From Thermus arciformis (GTDB lineage: Bacteria; Deinococcota; Deinococci; Deinococcales; Thermaceae): 64,000 nt of DNA. Made by a program: the position numbers and the translations under genes. The notes beneath the pieces were generated by a model. That model made no database searches and was not told the DNA's origin. It saw only the letters and a list, made by a program, of their open reading frames with translations. Positions 36,663 through 46,452 of the stretch are shown in pieces. Every line of letters begins with the position of its first letter. Within the stretch, counting starts at the first letter, position 1. Location: the NCBI RefSeq assembly GCF_900102145.1, contig NZ_FNBC01000001.1:1-64000 (forward strand), given 5' to 3'.

Positions 36663-37106
36663 ATGTGGATCCCCACGCCCCTCGGCCCCCTTTGGCTTGA
36701 GGTCTCCCCTTTGGGGGTGCGGCGCCTCGAGCCCGCCCTCTTCCCCCGGGGAGAGGAGGCCAGGGGTCCTTTGGCCCAGGCGGTGCGGGAGCGGGTGGAG
36801 GCCTACTTCGCCGGGGAGAGGCCCGACTTTTTGGACCTGCCCCTGGACTACACCGGGCTTTCCCCAAGCCGCGTGGCCCTCTACGAGAGGGTGCGGCGCA
36901 TCCCTTACGGGAAGACGGAAAGCTACGGGCGTCTGGCCCTGGCGCTTGGCCTCTCCCCCCGGGCCGTGGGGGCGGGGATGCGCGCCTGCCCCTTCTTCCT
37001 CCTGGTTCCGGCCCACCGGGTGATCCACGCCGACGGCCGCCTGGGGGGGTTCGCCGGGCAGGAGGGGCTTAAGGCTTGGCTCCTCGCCTTTGAGAAAGCC
37101 CTCTAG
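36663..37106 (+). CDS. Alkyltransferase-like protein (ATL)
   Basis: The 147-residue protein resembles O6-alkylguanine-DNA alkyltransferase in its DNA-binding domain: SPSRVALYERVRRIPYGKTE with SYGRLALALG. The active-site motif, normally PCHR, is PAHR (FLLVPAHRVIHADG). ATL proteins bind O6-alkylguanine but cannot transfer the alkyl group; they mark lesions for nucleotide-excision repair. T. thermophilus has a studied ATL (TTHA1564, from memory). The gene ends convergently with the GH13 gene, sharing the bases CTAG so that each stop codon overlaps the other. Confidence 0.92.
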   Translation: MWIPTPLGPLWLEVSPLGVRRLEPALFPRGEEARGPLAQAVRERVEAYFAGERPDFLDLPLDYTGLSPSRVALYERVRRIPYGKTESYGRLALALGLSPRAVGAGMRACPFFLLVPAHRVIHADGRLGGFAGQEGLKAWLLAFEKAL

Positions 37107-38530
37107 ACCTCCACCCAGAGGGCCAGGGAAAAGGGCGGGAGCTCGGGCCCGCAAAGCCGCCCTCCCATGGGCGTACAGCGGGCCCCCGAGAGGAGGTCCA
37201 CCGCCTGGGTCCCCCGGGGCAGGGCCCCGTGCAGGGGGAAGTCCTGGCGGAAGGGCTCGGGGGTGGCGTTCACCACCACCAGGTAAGGCCCCCGGGTGAA
37301 GGCCAGGTGCCCGTCCTGGGCGTAGACCCGGCGGTAGGGGGCGGTGCGCAGGAGGGGGTGTTCCCGGCGCAGGCGGCTAAGCCGGCGGACCGCTTCCCGG
37401 ATCTCTCCCCGCCAGCGGGCCTCGTCCCACACCATCCCGGCCCGGTTTTCCGGGTCGTGGCCCCCCTCCATGCCCACCTCCTCCCCGTAGTAGACCGTGG
37501 GGTTTCCGGGCAGGAGGAAGAGGAGGGAGAGGGCGAGCCTGGCCCGCTCCACGCTTCCTCGCATGAGGCTTAAAAGGCGGGGGGTGTCGTGGGAGGTGAG
37601 GAGGTTCATCTGGGCCTGCACCACCTCGGGGCGGTAGCGGCCGAAGAGGGCCTCCAGGCGGTGGCTGAAGGCCAGGGCCTGGAGGGGCTCAACGGCCCCA
37701 AGCCCGGAGCGGGCGGCGAGCTCCCGGTCCAGGGCCTCCCCCCCCACGAAGCCCAGGAGGGCCCGGCTCAAGGGGTAGTTCATGGTGGCGTCAAACATGT
37801 CCCCCTGGAGCCAGGGGTCGGCCTCCTCCCAGATCTCCCCCACGAGGTAGGCCTCGGGGTTCGCCCCCTTCACCCTAAGGCGGAACTCCCGCCAGAAGGT
37901 GGGGTCGGGGATTTCATTGGGCACGTCCAGCCGCCAGCCGTCTGCCCCGAAGCGCACCCAGTGCTCGGCCACGGCGAGGAGGTACTCCCGCACCGCCGGG
38001 GTCTCCACCTTGAGCTTGGGGAGCTCGGGGTTGCCCCACCAGGCCTCGTAGTTGGGCCTGGGGCCGTAGGGGTCCAGGGGAAACCCCTTCACGTGGTACC
38101 AGTCCCGGTAGGGGCTCGCCTCCCCGTTTTCCAGAAGGTGCTGGAAGGCGAAAAACCCCCTTCCCGTGTGGTTGAAGACCCCGTCCAGGATGACCCTTAC
38201 CCCGTGGGCGTGGGCCACCTCCAGGAGGTGGCGAAGCGCGGCGTTCCCCCCCAGGAGGGGATCTACCTGGAAGTAGTCCACGGTGTGGTAGCGGTGGTTG
38301 GCCGTGGAGGCGAAGACGGGGTTGAGGTAGATGGCCTCCACCCCGAGGTCCAGGAGGTAGGGGAGCTTCTCCGCCACCCCCCAAAGCGTCCCCCCCTTGA
38401 AGCCCCGGAGGCTCGGGGGGGCCTCCCAGGGCTCGAGGGGGCCGCTGGGGGCGGGCTTGCCCGGGGGACCTGAGCGGAAGAAGCGGTCGGGAAAGATCTG
38501 GTAGAAGAAGGCGCCTTGGTACCAGGCCAC
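37103..38530 (-). CDS. GH13 alpha-amylase-family glycosidase (neopullulanase type)
   Basis: The 475-residue protein starts MAWYQGAFFYQIFPDRFF from a GTG at 38530, chosen because TACACT lies seven bases upstream (38538-38543, minus strand). The longer frame to 38701 overlaps gmk. The GH13 regions are VILDGVFNHTGRG (I), GWRLDVPNE with the nucleophile Asp (II), YLVGEIWEE with the acid/base Glu (III) and LLTSHDTPR (IV). There is no signal peptide and no extra N-terminal domain, so it should act in the cytoplasm on maltodextrins or pullulan-type oligosaccharides. A neopullulanase with the same start and length is known from T. thermophilus. Confidence 0.9.
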   Translation of the reverse strand: MAWYQGAFFYQIFPDRFFRSGPPGKPAPSGPLEPWEAPPSLRGFKGGTLWGVAEKLPYLLDLGVEAIYLNPVFASTANHRYHTVDYFQVDPLLGGNAALRHLLEVAHAHGVRVILDGVFNHTGRGFFAFQHLLENGEASPYRDWYHVKGFPLDPYGPRPNYEAWWGNPELPKLKVETPAVREYLLAVAEHWVRFGADGWRLDVPNEIPDPTFWREFRLRVKGANPEAYLVGEIWEEADPWLQGDMFDATMNYPLSRALLGFVGGEALDRELAARSGLGAVEPLQALAFSHRLEALFGRYRPEVVQAQMNLLTSHDTPRLLSLMRGSVERARLALSLLFLLPGNPTVYYGEEVGMEGGHDPENRAGMVWDEARWRGEIREAVRRLSRLRREHPLLRTAPYRRVYAQDGHLAFTRGPYLVVVNATPEPFRQDFPLHGALPRGTQAVDLLSGARCTPMGGRLCGPELPPFSLALWVEV

Positions 38531-38537
38531 GGACGGG

Positions 38538-38543
38538 AGTGTA
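38538..38543 (-). promoter_or_regulatory. -10 box of the GH13 gene
   Basis: TACACT on the minus strand is seven bases from the GTG start at 38530. It faces the gmk promoter across a short divergent gap. Confidence 0.6.
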
Positions 38544-38600
38544 CCACAAGAAGAATGTGGCCGAATCACAAAAATCCTTGCCGGGGCCGGGGGGTTTTGG

Positions 38601-38606
38601 TATCCT
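38601..38606 (+). promoter_or_regulatory. -10 box of the gmk-rpoZ-coaBC operon
   Basis: TATCCT lies six bases before the GTG at 38613, again the leaderless spacing. No -35 box was recognised. Confidence 0.6.
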
Positions 38607-38612
38607 CCCGGG

Positions 38613-39284
38613 GTGAAGGGGATGCGGGGCCAGCTCTTCGTCATGACCGGGGCCAGCGGGGTGGGGAAGGGGACGGTGCGGGCCAAGGTCTTGGAGCGCA
38701 CCCGCCTCTTCTACTCCATCTCCATGACCACCCGCCCCCCCCGGCCGGGGGAGCGGCACGGGGTGGACTACTACTTCGTGGACCGCCCCACCTTCCTGGC
38801 CCTCCTGGACCAAGGGGGGTTTCTGGAGCACGCCGAGTACGTGGGGCACCTTTACGGCACCCCCAGGGCCCCGGTGGAGCGGGCCTTGGCCCGGGGGGAG
38901 GACGTGCTTTTGGAGATTGAGGTCCAGGGGGCTTTGCAGGTGAAGGAGAAGGTGCCCGAGGCGGTGCTCATCTTCCTGGTGCCTCCCTCCCTTTCCGAGC
39001 TGAAGCGGCGCTTGGTCTACCGGGGCACGGACGACCCCGAGAAGATCCAAAGGCGCCTTTCCCAGGCGGAAAGGGAGATGAAAAACGCCCACCTCTTTGA
39101 CTACATCGTGGTGAACGACGTCCTGGAGGAGGCCGTGGCGGACTTCCTGGCCATCCTCACCGCCGAGCGCCGCCGCTTCGCGCGGATGCGGGAGGCCGTG
39201 GAGCGGGCCCTGGCGCGGGACGAAACCTTGGAAAGGGATCTGGACGAAATCTTAAGGAGGAACCATGGCGGAACCGGGAATTGA
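38613..39284 (+). CDS. gmk: Guanylate kinase
   Basis: Guanylate kinase converts GMP to GDP with ATP. The 223-residue protein has the P-loop [12 protein letters not shown], the GMP-binding [13 protein letters not shown] and [15 protein letters not shown], and the LID region [11 protein letters not shown]. The GTG at 38613 is favoured over the ATG at 38622 because of the -10 box spacing. It overlaps rpoZ by 20 bases; the gmk-rpoZ order is conserved in many bacteria. Confidence 0.95.
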   Translation: MKGMRGQLFVMTGASGVGKGTVRAKVLERTRLFYSISMTTRPPRPGERHGVDYYFVDRPTFLALLDQGGFLEHAEYVGHLYGTPRAPVERALARGEDVLLEIEVQGALQVKEKVPEAVLIFLVPPSLSELKRRLVYRGTDDPEKIQRRLSQAEREMKNAHLFDYIVVNDVLEEAVADFLAILTAERRRFARMREAVERALARDETLERDLDEILRRNHGGTGN

Positions 39285-39567
39285 CAAGCTTTTGGGCATG
39301 GTGGACTCCAAGTACCGGCTCACGGTGGTGGTGGCCAAGAGGGCCCAGCAGCTTTTGCGCTACCGCTTCAAGAACACCGTGTTGGAGCCGGAGGAAAGGC
39401 CGAAGATGCGCACCCTCGAGGGCCTCTTTGACGACCCCAACGCCGTGACCTGGGCCATGAAGGAGCTCCTCACCGGCAGGCTCGTCTTCGGGGAAAACCT
39501 GGTCCCCGAGGACCGCCTGCAGAGGGAGATGGAGAAGCTTTACCCCGTGGCGGAAGAGGAGGGCTAG
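39265..39567 (+). CDS. rpoZ: RNA polymerase omega subunit
   Basis: Omega chaperones the beta-prime subunit and takes part in ppGpp binding in some bacteria. The 100-residue protein starts [20 protein letters not shown] and has the family helix [13 protein letters not shown], followed by [31 protein letters not shown] precedes the ATG inside gmk. The stop overlaps the coaBC GTG by one base. Confidence 0.96.
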   Translation: MAEPGIDKLLGMVDSKYRLTVVVAKRAQQLLRYRFKNTVLEPEERPKMRTLEGLFDDPNAVTWAMKELLTGRLVFGENLVPEDRLQREMEKLYPVAEEEG

Positions 39568-40757
39568 TGGCCCGGGTTCTGGTGGCGGTCACGGGAGGGG
39601 TGGCGGCCATCAAGGCCCCCCGCCTCCTCCGCCTCCTCCGGGCCGAGGGGCACGAGGTGCGGGTGCTGGCCACGCCGAGGGCCTTGGAGTTCGTCACCCC
39701 CCTTTCCCTGGCGGTGGCCGCGGGGGGCGAGGTGGCCACGGAGGAGGCCTGGTTCCGGCCCGACGGGAGGGCCCTCCACATAGAGCTCGCCCGCTGGGCC
39801 GAGGTGGTCCTGGTGGCCCCGGCCACCGCGGAGGCCATGGCCAAGGCCGCCTTGGGCCTCGCCGACGACCTCCTCTCCGCCACCCTCCTCGCCGGGGCGA
39901 GGCGGGTGGCCTGGGCCCCGGCCATGAACGAGGCCATGTGGCTTGCCCCCCAGACCCAGGAGCACGCAAAGCGGCTCGAGGCCTTGGGCCACGCCCTCTT
40001 CGGCCCCGCCCACGGGCCCTTGGCCGCGGTGGGGGAGGGGGAGGGGTGGGGGCGGATGTTGGAGCCCGAGGAGCTGGTGGAGCGCCTCCGGGCCTTCCTC
40101 GCTCCCAAGGACCTCCTGGGCCTCCGCCTCCTCGTCTCCGCCGGGCCCACCCGGGAGTACCTGGACCCGGTGCGCTTCCTCTCCAACCCCTCCTCGGGGC
40201 GGATGGGCTACGCCGTGGCCGAGGCCGCCCGGGACCGGGGGGCGGAGGTGGTCTTGGTCTCCGGGCCCACCTCTCTCCCCGACCCCTGGGGGGTGGAGGT
40301 GGTGCGGGTGGAAAGCGCCCTGGAGATGCGAGAAGCCCTCCTGGAGCGCTACGGGTGGGCGGAGGCGGTGGTGATGGCCGCGGCGGTGGCGGACTACCGC
40401 CCCGCCGAGACCCTAAAGGACAAGGAGCCCAAGGCCGAGGCGGAGAAGCTCCTCCGCCTGGTGCCCAACCCCGACATCCTCAAGGAGCTGGGGGAGGGTA
40501 AAGGGGGCCGGGTCCTGGTGGGCTTCGCCATGGAGACCGCCGAGGGCCTGGAGCGGGCCAGGGAGAAGCTTAGGCGCAAGAACCTGGACCTCATCGTCCT
40601 CAACTGGGTGAACCGGGAAGGGGTGGGCTTCGGTAGCCCCGAGAACGAGGTGGTCCTCCTCCTCCGGGACGGGCGGGTCCTGGAGCTTCCCCGCATGACC
40701 AAGCGCCGGGTGGCGGACCGTATACTGGACTGGGTCAGGGAATTCTGGAAAGCTTGA
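39567..40757 (+). CDS. coaBC: Bifunctional CoaBC (coenzyme A biosynthesis)
   Basis: CoaBC joins phosphopantothenate to cysteine (CoaB) and decarboxylates the product (CoaC). The 396-residue protein has the N-terminal flavoprotein domain ([20 protein letters not shown]; substrate clamp PAMNEAMW) and, from about residue 190, the CTP-using synthetase domain ([35 protein letters not shown]). The GTG start overlaps the rpoZ stop by one base. Its last codons contain a TATACT box serving argR. Confidence 0.95.
   Translation: MARVLVAVTGGVAAIKAPRLLRLLRAEGHEVRVLATPRALEFVTPLSLAVAAGGEVATEEAWFRPDGRALHIELARWAEVVLVAPATAEAMAKAALGLADDLLSATLLAGARRVAWAPAMNEAMWLAPQTQEHAKRLEALGHALFGPAHGPLAAVGEGEGWGRMLEPEELVERLRAFLAPKDLLGLRLLVSAGPTREYLDPVRFLSNPSSGRMGYAVAEAARDRGAEVVLVSGPTSLPDPWGVEVVRVESALEMREALLERYGWAEAVVMAAAVADYRPAETLKDKEPKAEAEKLLRLVPNPDILKELGEGKGGRVLVGFAMETAEGLERAREKLRRKNLDLIVLNWVNREGVGFGSPENEVVLLLRDGRVLELPRMTKRRVADRILDWVREFWKA
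40721..40726 (+). promoter_or_regulatory. Internal -10 box for argR
   Basis: TATACT in the end of coaBC lies 38 bases before the argR ATG. The leader between them has GAATTC and GAGGGGG; GAATTC could be half of an ARG-box-like site for autoregulation, but the match is too short to be sure. Confidence 0.5.
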
Positions 40758-40764
40758 GGGGGTT

Positions 40765-41247
40765 ATGCGGAGCAAAGCGGAGCGGCACCGCGCCATCCAG
40801 GAGATCGTGCGCAAGGAGGAAATCGGCACCCAGAAGGAGCTGGTGGAGCGATTGCGCCAGCTTGGGTTTGAGGTGACCCAGGCCACGGTGAGCCGGGACA
40901 TCGCCGAGCTCCGGCTTGCCCGGGTGTCCCTGGGCAAGGGGCGGTACAAGTACACCCTGCCCTCCATGGAGCTCCCCGAGGACGTGTATGAAGAGCTCAA
41001 GCGCCAGTTCGGCCTTTTCGTCAAGGACGTGGACCGGGGGGGCAACGTCCTCGTGGTGAAGACCGCGGAGGGGCACGCCTCGGGCATCGCCCTCCTCATG
41101 GACCGCCTCAAGCGGGACGAGATCGTGGGCACCTTGGCGGGGGAGGACACCATTTTGGTGGTGGCCCGCACGGAGGAGGACGCCAAGGCCCTGGAGGAGG
41201 AGTTCGGGGAGCTTTTGCTCTCCGGGAGGGCCCTGAAGACCTCCTGA
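40765..41247 (+). CDS. argR: Arginine repressor ArgR
   Basis: ArgR is the arginine-dependent hexameric regulator of arginine synthesis and breakdown. The 160-residue protein has the winged-helix N-terminal domain ([20 protein letters not shown] then VSRDIAEL) and the C-terminal arginine-binding trimer domain ([34 protein letters not shown], where GEDT matches the family GDDT). GAGGGGG precedes the ATG. The MarC gene starts three bases downstream. Confidence 0.96.
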   Translation: MRSKAERHRAIQEIVRKEEIGTQKELVERLRQLGFEVTQATVSRDIAELRLARVSLGKGRYKYTLPSMELPEDVYEELKRQFGLFVKDVDRGGNVLVVKTAEGHASGIALLMDRLKRDEIVGTLAGEDTILVVARTEEDAKALEEEFGELLLSGRALKTS

Positions 41248-41250
41248 GCC

Positions 41251-41862
41251 GTGCTGGAGTTCTTCCTGAAGTCCTTCCTCACCCTCTTCGTGGTCATGGA
41301 CCCGGTGGGGCTGGTGCCCGTGTTTCTGGCCCTGGCCGGGGACCGCCCTCCCAGGGAGCAGGCCCGCATCGCCCGCAAGGCGGTGCTGGTGGCGGGTGGG
41401 CTCCTCACCTTCTTCTTCTTTTTCGGAAGGGGGCTTCTCAGCTACCTGGGCATCAGCCTGGACGCCCTCCGGGTGGCGGGGGGCATCCTCCTCTTCCGCA
41501 TCGCCACGGAGATGGTCTTCGCCCACCACGAGCGGGAGACGGAGGAGGAGGCCCGGGAGGCCCTGGAGCGGGCGGACATCTCCGTCTTCCCCCTGGCCAT
41601 CCCCCTCATCGCCGGGCCTGGGGCCTTAGCGAGCGTTCTGGTCCTTGGGGGAGAGGCCAGCCGGGTCCCCTTGGGGGTGGGGGTGGTGCTCCTCACGGCC
41701 TTCCTCGTGCTGGCCCTAGCCTACCTCTTCCTCCGGGCGGCCATCCGGGTGCGCCGGGCCTTGGGGCGCACGGGGGTCAACGTGGTGACCCGGGTCCTGG
41801 GGATCCTCCTCGCCGCCTTGGCGGTGGAGTACGTGGCCCGGGGGGTGAGGGGCCTCCTCTAA
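41251..41862 (+). CDS. MarC-family membrane protein
   Basis: The 203-residue protein has six transmembrane segments. It matches the MarC/YchE family: [20 protein letters not shown] in the first loop, [14 protein letters not shown], and [20 protein letters not shown], which holds the family proline-glycine motif. The function of MarC proteins is unknown, and early links with antibiotic resistance were not confirmed. It starts from GTG right after argR. Its TAA stop is the first codon of repeat C. Confidence 0.88.
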   Translation: MLEFFLKSFLTLFVVMDPVGLVPVFLALAGDRPPREQARIARKAVLVAGGLLTFFFFFGRGLLSYLGISLDALRVAGGILLFRIATEMVFAHHERETEEEAREALERADISVFPLAIPLIAGPGALASVLVLGGEASRVPLGVGVVLLTAFLVLALAYLFLRAAIRVRRALGRTGVNVVTRVLGILLAALAVEYVARGVRGLL

Positions 41863-41953
41863 ATACCCCACCGCGGCGAAAGCCGCGGTGGGGGCCCCCA
41901 AAAGGCCTACCCACACCCTTCGTTCGGGCACGAAAGGGAGGCGTGGGCGCTTA
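41860..41953 (+). repeat. 94-bp stop-codon repeat, copy C
   Basis: This element fills the gap between two convergent genes and provides both stop codons: TAA at 41860-41862 for marC and TTA at 41951-41953 for recN on the minus strand. The left end is TAAATACCCCACCGCGGC, with stem CCCCACCGCGGC/GCCGCGGTGGGG. A second hairpin, CCCTTCGTTCGGGCACGAAAGGG, follows, and the right end is GCGTGGGCGCTTA. The core stem sequence differs from copies A and B but the base pairing is kept. Confidence 0.85.
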
Positions 41954-43531
41954 GGGGCTTCCCTGCGCCTCGGGGCGCTCCAGGAGGAGCCGGGCGTGGG
42001 CGAGGGCGGCCTCGGTGTACTGGCCGGAGAGGAGGCGGGCGAGCTCCCGCACCCGGGCTTCCCCTTCCAGGACCTCCACCCGCACCTCCTCCCCTTCCTT
42101 CACCACCTTCAGGTGGCGGTGGGCCCGGGCGGCGATCTGGGGCAGGTGGGTGACCACCAGGACCTGCCGGGTCTGGGCCAGCCGGAAGAGGCGCTCGGCC
42201 ACCTTCCAAGCCGTTTCCCCTCCGAGGCCGGTGTCCACCTCGTCAAAGACCACGGTGGGCGCCTCGGCCCCGGTGAGGAGGGCCAGGGCCAGGGCCACCC
42301 GGGAAAGCTCCCCCCCGCTCGCCGCGCCCAGGGGTGCAGGGGGGAGGTGGGGGTTGGCGGAGAAGCGGAAGGCCACCTCTTCCAGGCCAAAGGGCCCGGG
42401 CTCCGGGAGGGGCTTGAGGTCCACTTGGAAGCGGGCCTTGGGGAAGCCCAGCTCGGAAAGCTCCCGCTCCATGCCCGCCACAAGCTCCCGGGCCGCCTTT
42501 TCCCGGGCCTCCCCCAGGGCCTCCCCGGCGAGGAGGAGGGCTTCTTGGGCCTCCTCCAGGGCCTTTAGGACCTCCTCCAGCCGGGCCTCGCCCCCCTCCA
42601 GGGCGGCGAGTTCCCTTCGGGCCTTCTCCGCGTGGGCCAGCACCTCCTCCAGGGTGGGGCCGTACTTGCGCTTGAGGCGCTCCAGGAGGGAAAGCCGGGC
42701 CTCGAGGGCCCCTAGGCGCTCGGGGTCCCCCTCGAGGCCTTCCAGGTAGTCCCCAAGCTCCTGGGCCACGGCCCGGGCCCCCTGGAGGGCGGCCTCCAGG
42801 TCCTGGGCCAGGGCCTCCAGGGCCCGGTCAAACCGCCCCCCGGCCCGAAGCTCCCTCAAGGCCCCTTCCAAGGGGGCAAGCGCCCCTTCCTCCAGAAGGC
42901 CGTGGGCCCGGAAGGCCCGCTCCCTCAGGGCCTCCAGGTGGCGGAGCTTCCGGGCCTCCTCCCAAAGCTCCTCGTCCTCTCCGGGGCGGGGGCTGGCCTC
43001 GGCGATCTCCTTGAGCTGGAAGCGGAGGAGGTCCTCCCGCTCCGCCTTGGCCCTTAGGGCCTCCTCCAGGACCTCCTTCTCCCGCCTTAGGGCTTGGTGG
43101 CGGGCGTAGGCCTCCTGGTAGCGGGAAAGGACCCCGGGGTCTATGAGGGCGTCCAGAAGCTCCCGCTGCCGCCTGGGGGAAAGGAGGGCCAGGGCGCCGT
43201 GCTGGGCGTGGAGGGAAAGCCACCTTTCCGCCTCCTCCTGGAGCTCCTTCAGGCTCACCACCTCCCCGTCAATGCGGGGGGTGGAGCGGCTTCCCACCCT
43301 GCGGGAGAGGACCCGCTCCTCCTTCCCCTGGAAGAAGGCGGTCACCAGGAGGCCTTCCCCAAAGGGCCCCACCATCCCCTCGGGCCTCGCCCCGAGGAGG
43401 AGGGCGAGGGCGTCCACGAGGAGGCTTTTCCCCGCCCCCGTCTCCCCGGTGAGGACGTTGAGGCCGGGGGCGAGCTCCAGGGAGGCTTCGCGGATGACGG
43501 CGAGGTTCTGGACCTCGAGGCGCCGGAGCAT
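41951..43531 (-). CDS. recN: DNA repair protein RecN
   Basis: RecN is an SMC-like ATPase that acts early in double-strand break repair. The 526-residue protein has the Walker A motif NVLTGETGAGKSLLVDALAL, a long coiled-coil middle section, the signature LGAASGGELSRVALALAL and the Walker B VVFDEVDTGLGG. The ATG lies five bases after glyA, so the two form an operon. The TAA is provided by repeat C. LexA boxes were not recognised upstream. Confidence 0.95.
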   Translation of the reverse strand: MLRRLEVQNLAVIREASLELAPGLNVLTGETGAGKSLLVDALALLLGARPEGMVGPFGEGLLVTAFFQGKEERVLSRRVGSRSTPRIDGEVVSLKELQEEAERWLSLHAQHGALALLSPRRQRELLDALIDPGVLSRYQEAYARHQALRREKEVLEEALRAKAEREDLLRFQLKEIAEASPRPGEDEELWEEARKLRHLEALRERAFRAHGLLEEGALAPLEGALRELRAGGRFDRALEALAQDLEAALQGARAVAQELGDYLEGLEGDPERLGALEARLSLLERLKRKYGPTLEEVLAHAEKARRELAALEGGEARLEEVLKALEEAQEALLLAGEALGEAREKAARELVAGMERELSELGFPKARFQVDLKPLPEPGPFGLEEVAFRFSANPHLPPAPLGAASGGELSRVALALALLTGAEAPTVVFDEVDTGLGGETAWKVAERLFRLAQTRQVLVVTHLPQIAARAHRHLKVVKEGEEVRVEVLEGEARVRELARLLSGQYTEAALAHARLLLERPEAQGSP

Positions 43532-43536
43532 CCGGG

Positions 43537-44800
<1,264 letters not shown>

Positions 44801-44806
44801 TAGGCC

Positions 44807-45067
44807 ATGAAAGGGAACGCCTTCACCATCTTGAAGTGGGGCCTTCTGCTCACCCTGGTCGTCCTCCTCCTCACCATCCTCCTCATCAACTTCACCACGA
44901 GCCGCGACCTTCCCGAGCTGGTGCGGGTCCAGGTGGAGCGGTACGCCGTGTGCAGCTACTGGTTCTTCGGCTGGCACCTGGCCTCCACCGGGGCCTTCGC
45001 CCTCGCCTTCTTGCTGGTGGGGTTTTTGGGCGGGCTTGCCCTGGGGCTTTTCCTGAGGCGGGGCTAA
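44807..45067 (+). CDS. Small two-helix membrane protein, LapA-like
   Basis: The 86-residue product has two hydrophobic segments (about residues 9-28 and 55-82) joined by a short polar loop. The spacing and the first segment ending (TILLINFTTSRDLPELV) suggest the LapA/DUF1049 type without its coiled-coil tail. Function is unknown. Its TAA and the TAG of purF on the other strand share CTAA (45064-45067), so the convergent genes overlap by four bases. Confidence 0.6.
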   Translation: MKGNAFTILKWGLLLTLVVLLLTILLINFTTSRDLPELVRVQVERYAVCSYWFFGWHLASTGAFALAFLLVGFLGGLALGLFLRRG

Positions 45068-46452
45068 AGCTCTAGGGCGAGCTTCTCTCCCTCCTCGGGC
45101 ACCCCCGCCGGGTAGCGCCCGTTGAAGCAGGCGAGGCAGACGGGCCGCCCGATGGCCCGCCTCACCCCCTCCTCCGAGAGGAAGGCCAGGGAGTCCGCCC
45201 CGATGTAGGCTCGGATCTCCTCCACGCTCTTCTCCGCGGCGATGAGCTCCTTGCGGGCGGCGGTGTCTATGCCGTAGTAGCAGGGGAAGCGGATGGGGGG
45301 GCTACTGACGCGGAAGTGGACCTCGAGGGCCCCCGCCTCCTTGAGCATGCGCACGATGCGGCGGCTCGTGGTGCCCCGAACGATGGAGTCGTCCACCAGG
45401 ACCACCCGCTTGCCCCGTACCGCCCCCGTGGGGGAGAGCTTGAGCCTCGTCTTTAGGTCGCGGAGCTCCTGGGTGGGCTGGATGAAGGTGCGGCCGGCGT
45501 AGGGGTTCTTGTAGAGGCCGAACTCCAGGGGGAGCCCGCTCGCCTTGGCGTAGCCCACGGCGGCCCCGATGCCCGAGTCGGGGACGGGGACCACGAGGTC
45601 GGCCTCCGCGGGGGCCTCCCGGAAAAGCTCCATCCCCATCCTCACCCGGGCCTCGTAGGCCTCGGCGCCGTCCAGGACGCTGTCGGGCCGGGCGAAGTAG
45701 ATCCACTCAAAGGCGCAGGGGGTGGGCTCTGGGGGGAGGGCCTGGAGGCTTTGCAGCCTTCCTTCCTCCACCCAGACCACCTCCCCGGGGCGCACGTCCC
45801 GCACGTACTCCGCCCCCATGAGGAGGAGGGCCGGGGGCTCGGAGGCGAAGGCGAAGCCCCAGGGGGCCCTGCCAAGGACGAGGGGCCTCACCCCGTGGGG
45901 GTCGCGGAGGGCGAGGAGGGTCTTGCGGTCCATGAGGAGGATGGAATACCCCCCCTGAAGGAGCCGCATGGCCTGGGCGGCGGCCTCGGGGAGGGAGAGG
46001 TGGCCCAGGCGGGCGAGGAGGAGGAGCATGACCTCCGTGTCCGAGGTGCTCTGGAAGGTGGCCCCCTCCCGGAGGAGCCGGTCGCGGAGGGGCTTGGCGT
46101 TGGTGAAGTTGCCGTTGTGGGCGATGGCCAAGACCCCGTGGGCGGTGCGGGCGGTGAGGGGCTGGGCGTTGATGCGCAGGTTGGAGCCCGTGGTGGAGTA
46201 GCGGGTGTGGGCGAGGCCCAGGCGGGCCTCGGGAAGGCGGAGCTTCCCCAGGCGCTCCTCGGTGAAGACCTGGTTCACGAGGCCCAGGTCCTTTTCCACC
46301 AGAAATTCTTTGCCGTCCGTGACCGCCATCCCCGCCGCCTCCTGGCCCCTGTGCTGCAGGGCGAGGAGGCCGAGGTGGAGAAGCCCGGCCACGTCCACGG
46401 GGCCTTCGCTCCAAAGCCCGAGGATGCCGCACTCCTCCTGGGGCTTATCCAT
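45064..46452 (-). CDS. purF: Amidophosphoribosyltransferase
   Basis: PurF makes phosphoribosylamine from PRPP and glutamine, the first step of purine synthesis. The 462-residue product has a short propeptide before the catalytic Cys (EECGILGLWSE). It has the PRPP loop VVLVDDSIVRGTTSRRIV and the cysteines of the Bacillus-type enzyme that bind a [4Fe-4S] cluster (FPCYYGID; VCLACFNGRYP). The ATG overlaps purL by eight bases. It is the last gene of the purine operon. Confidence 0.96.
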   Translation of the reverse strand: MDKPQEECGILGLWSEGPVDVAGLLHLGLLALQHRGQEAAGMAVTDGKEFLVEKDLGLVNQVFTEERLGKLRLPEARLGLAHTRYSTTGSNLRINAQPLTARTAHGVLAIAHNGNFTNAKPLRDRLLREGATFQSTSDTEVMLLLLARLGHLSLPEAAAQAMRLLQGGYSILLMDRKTLLALRDPHGVRPLVLGRAPWGFAFASEPPALLLMGAEYVRDVRPGEVVWVEEGRLQSLQALPPEPTPCAFEWIYFARPDSVLDGAEAYEARVRMGMELFREAPAEADLVVPVPDSGIGAAVGYAKASGLPLEFGLYKNPYAGRTFIQPTQELRDLKTRLKLSPTGAVRGKRVVLVDDSIVRGTTSRRIVRMLKEAGALEVHFRVSSPPIRFPCYYGIDTAARKELIAAEKSVEEIRAYIGADSLAFLSEEGVRRAIGRPVCLACFNGRYPAGVPEEGEKLALEL

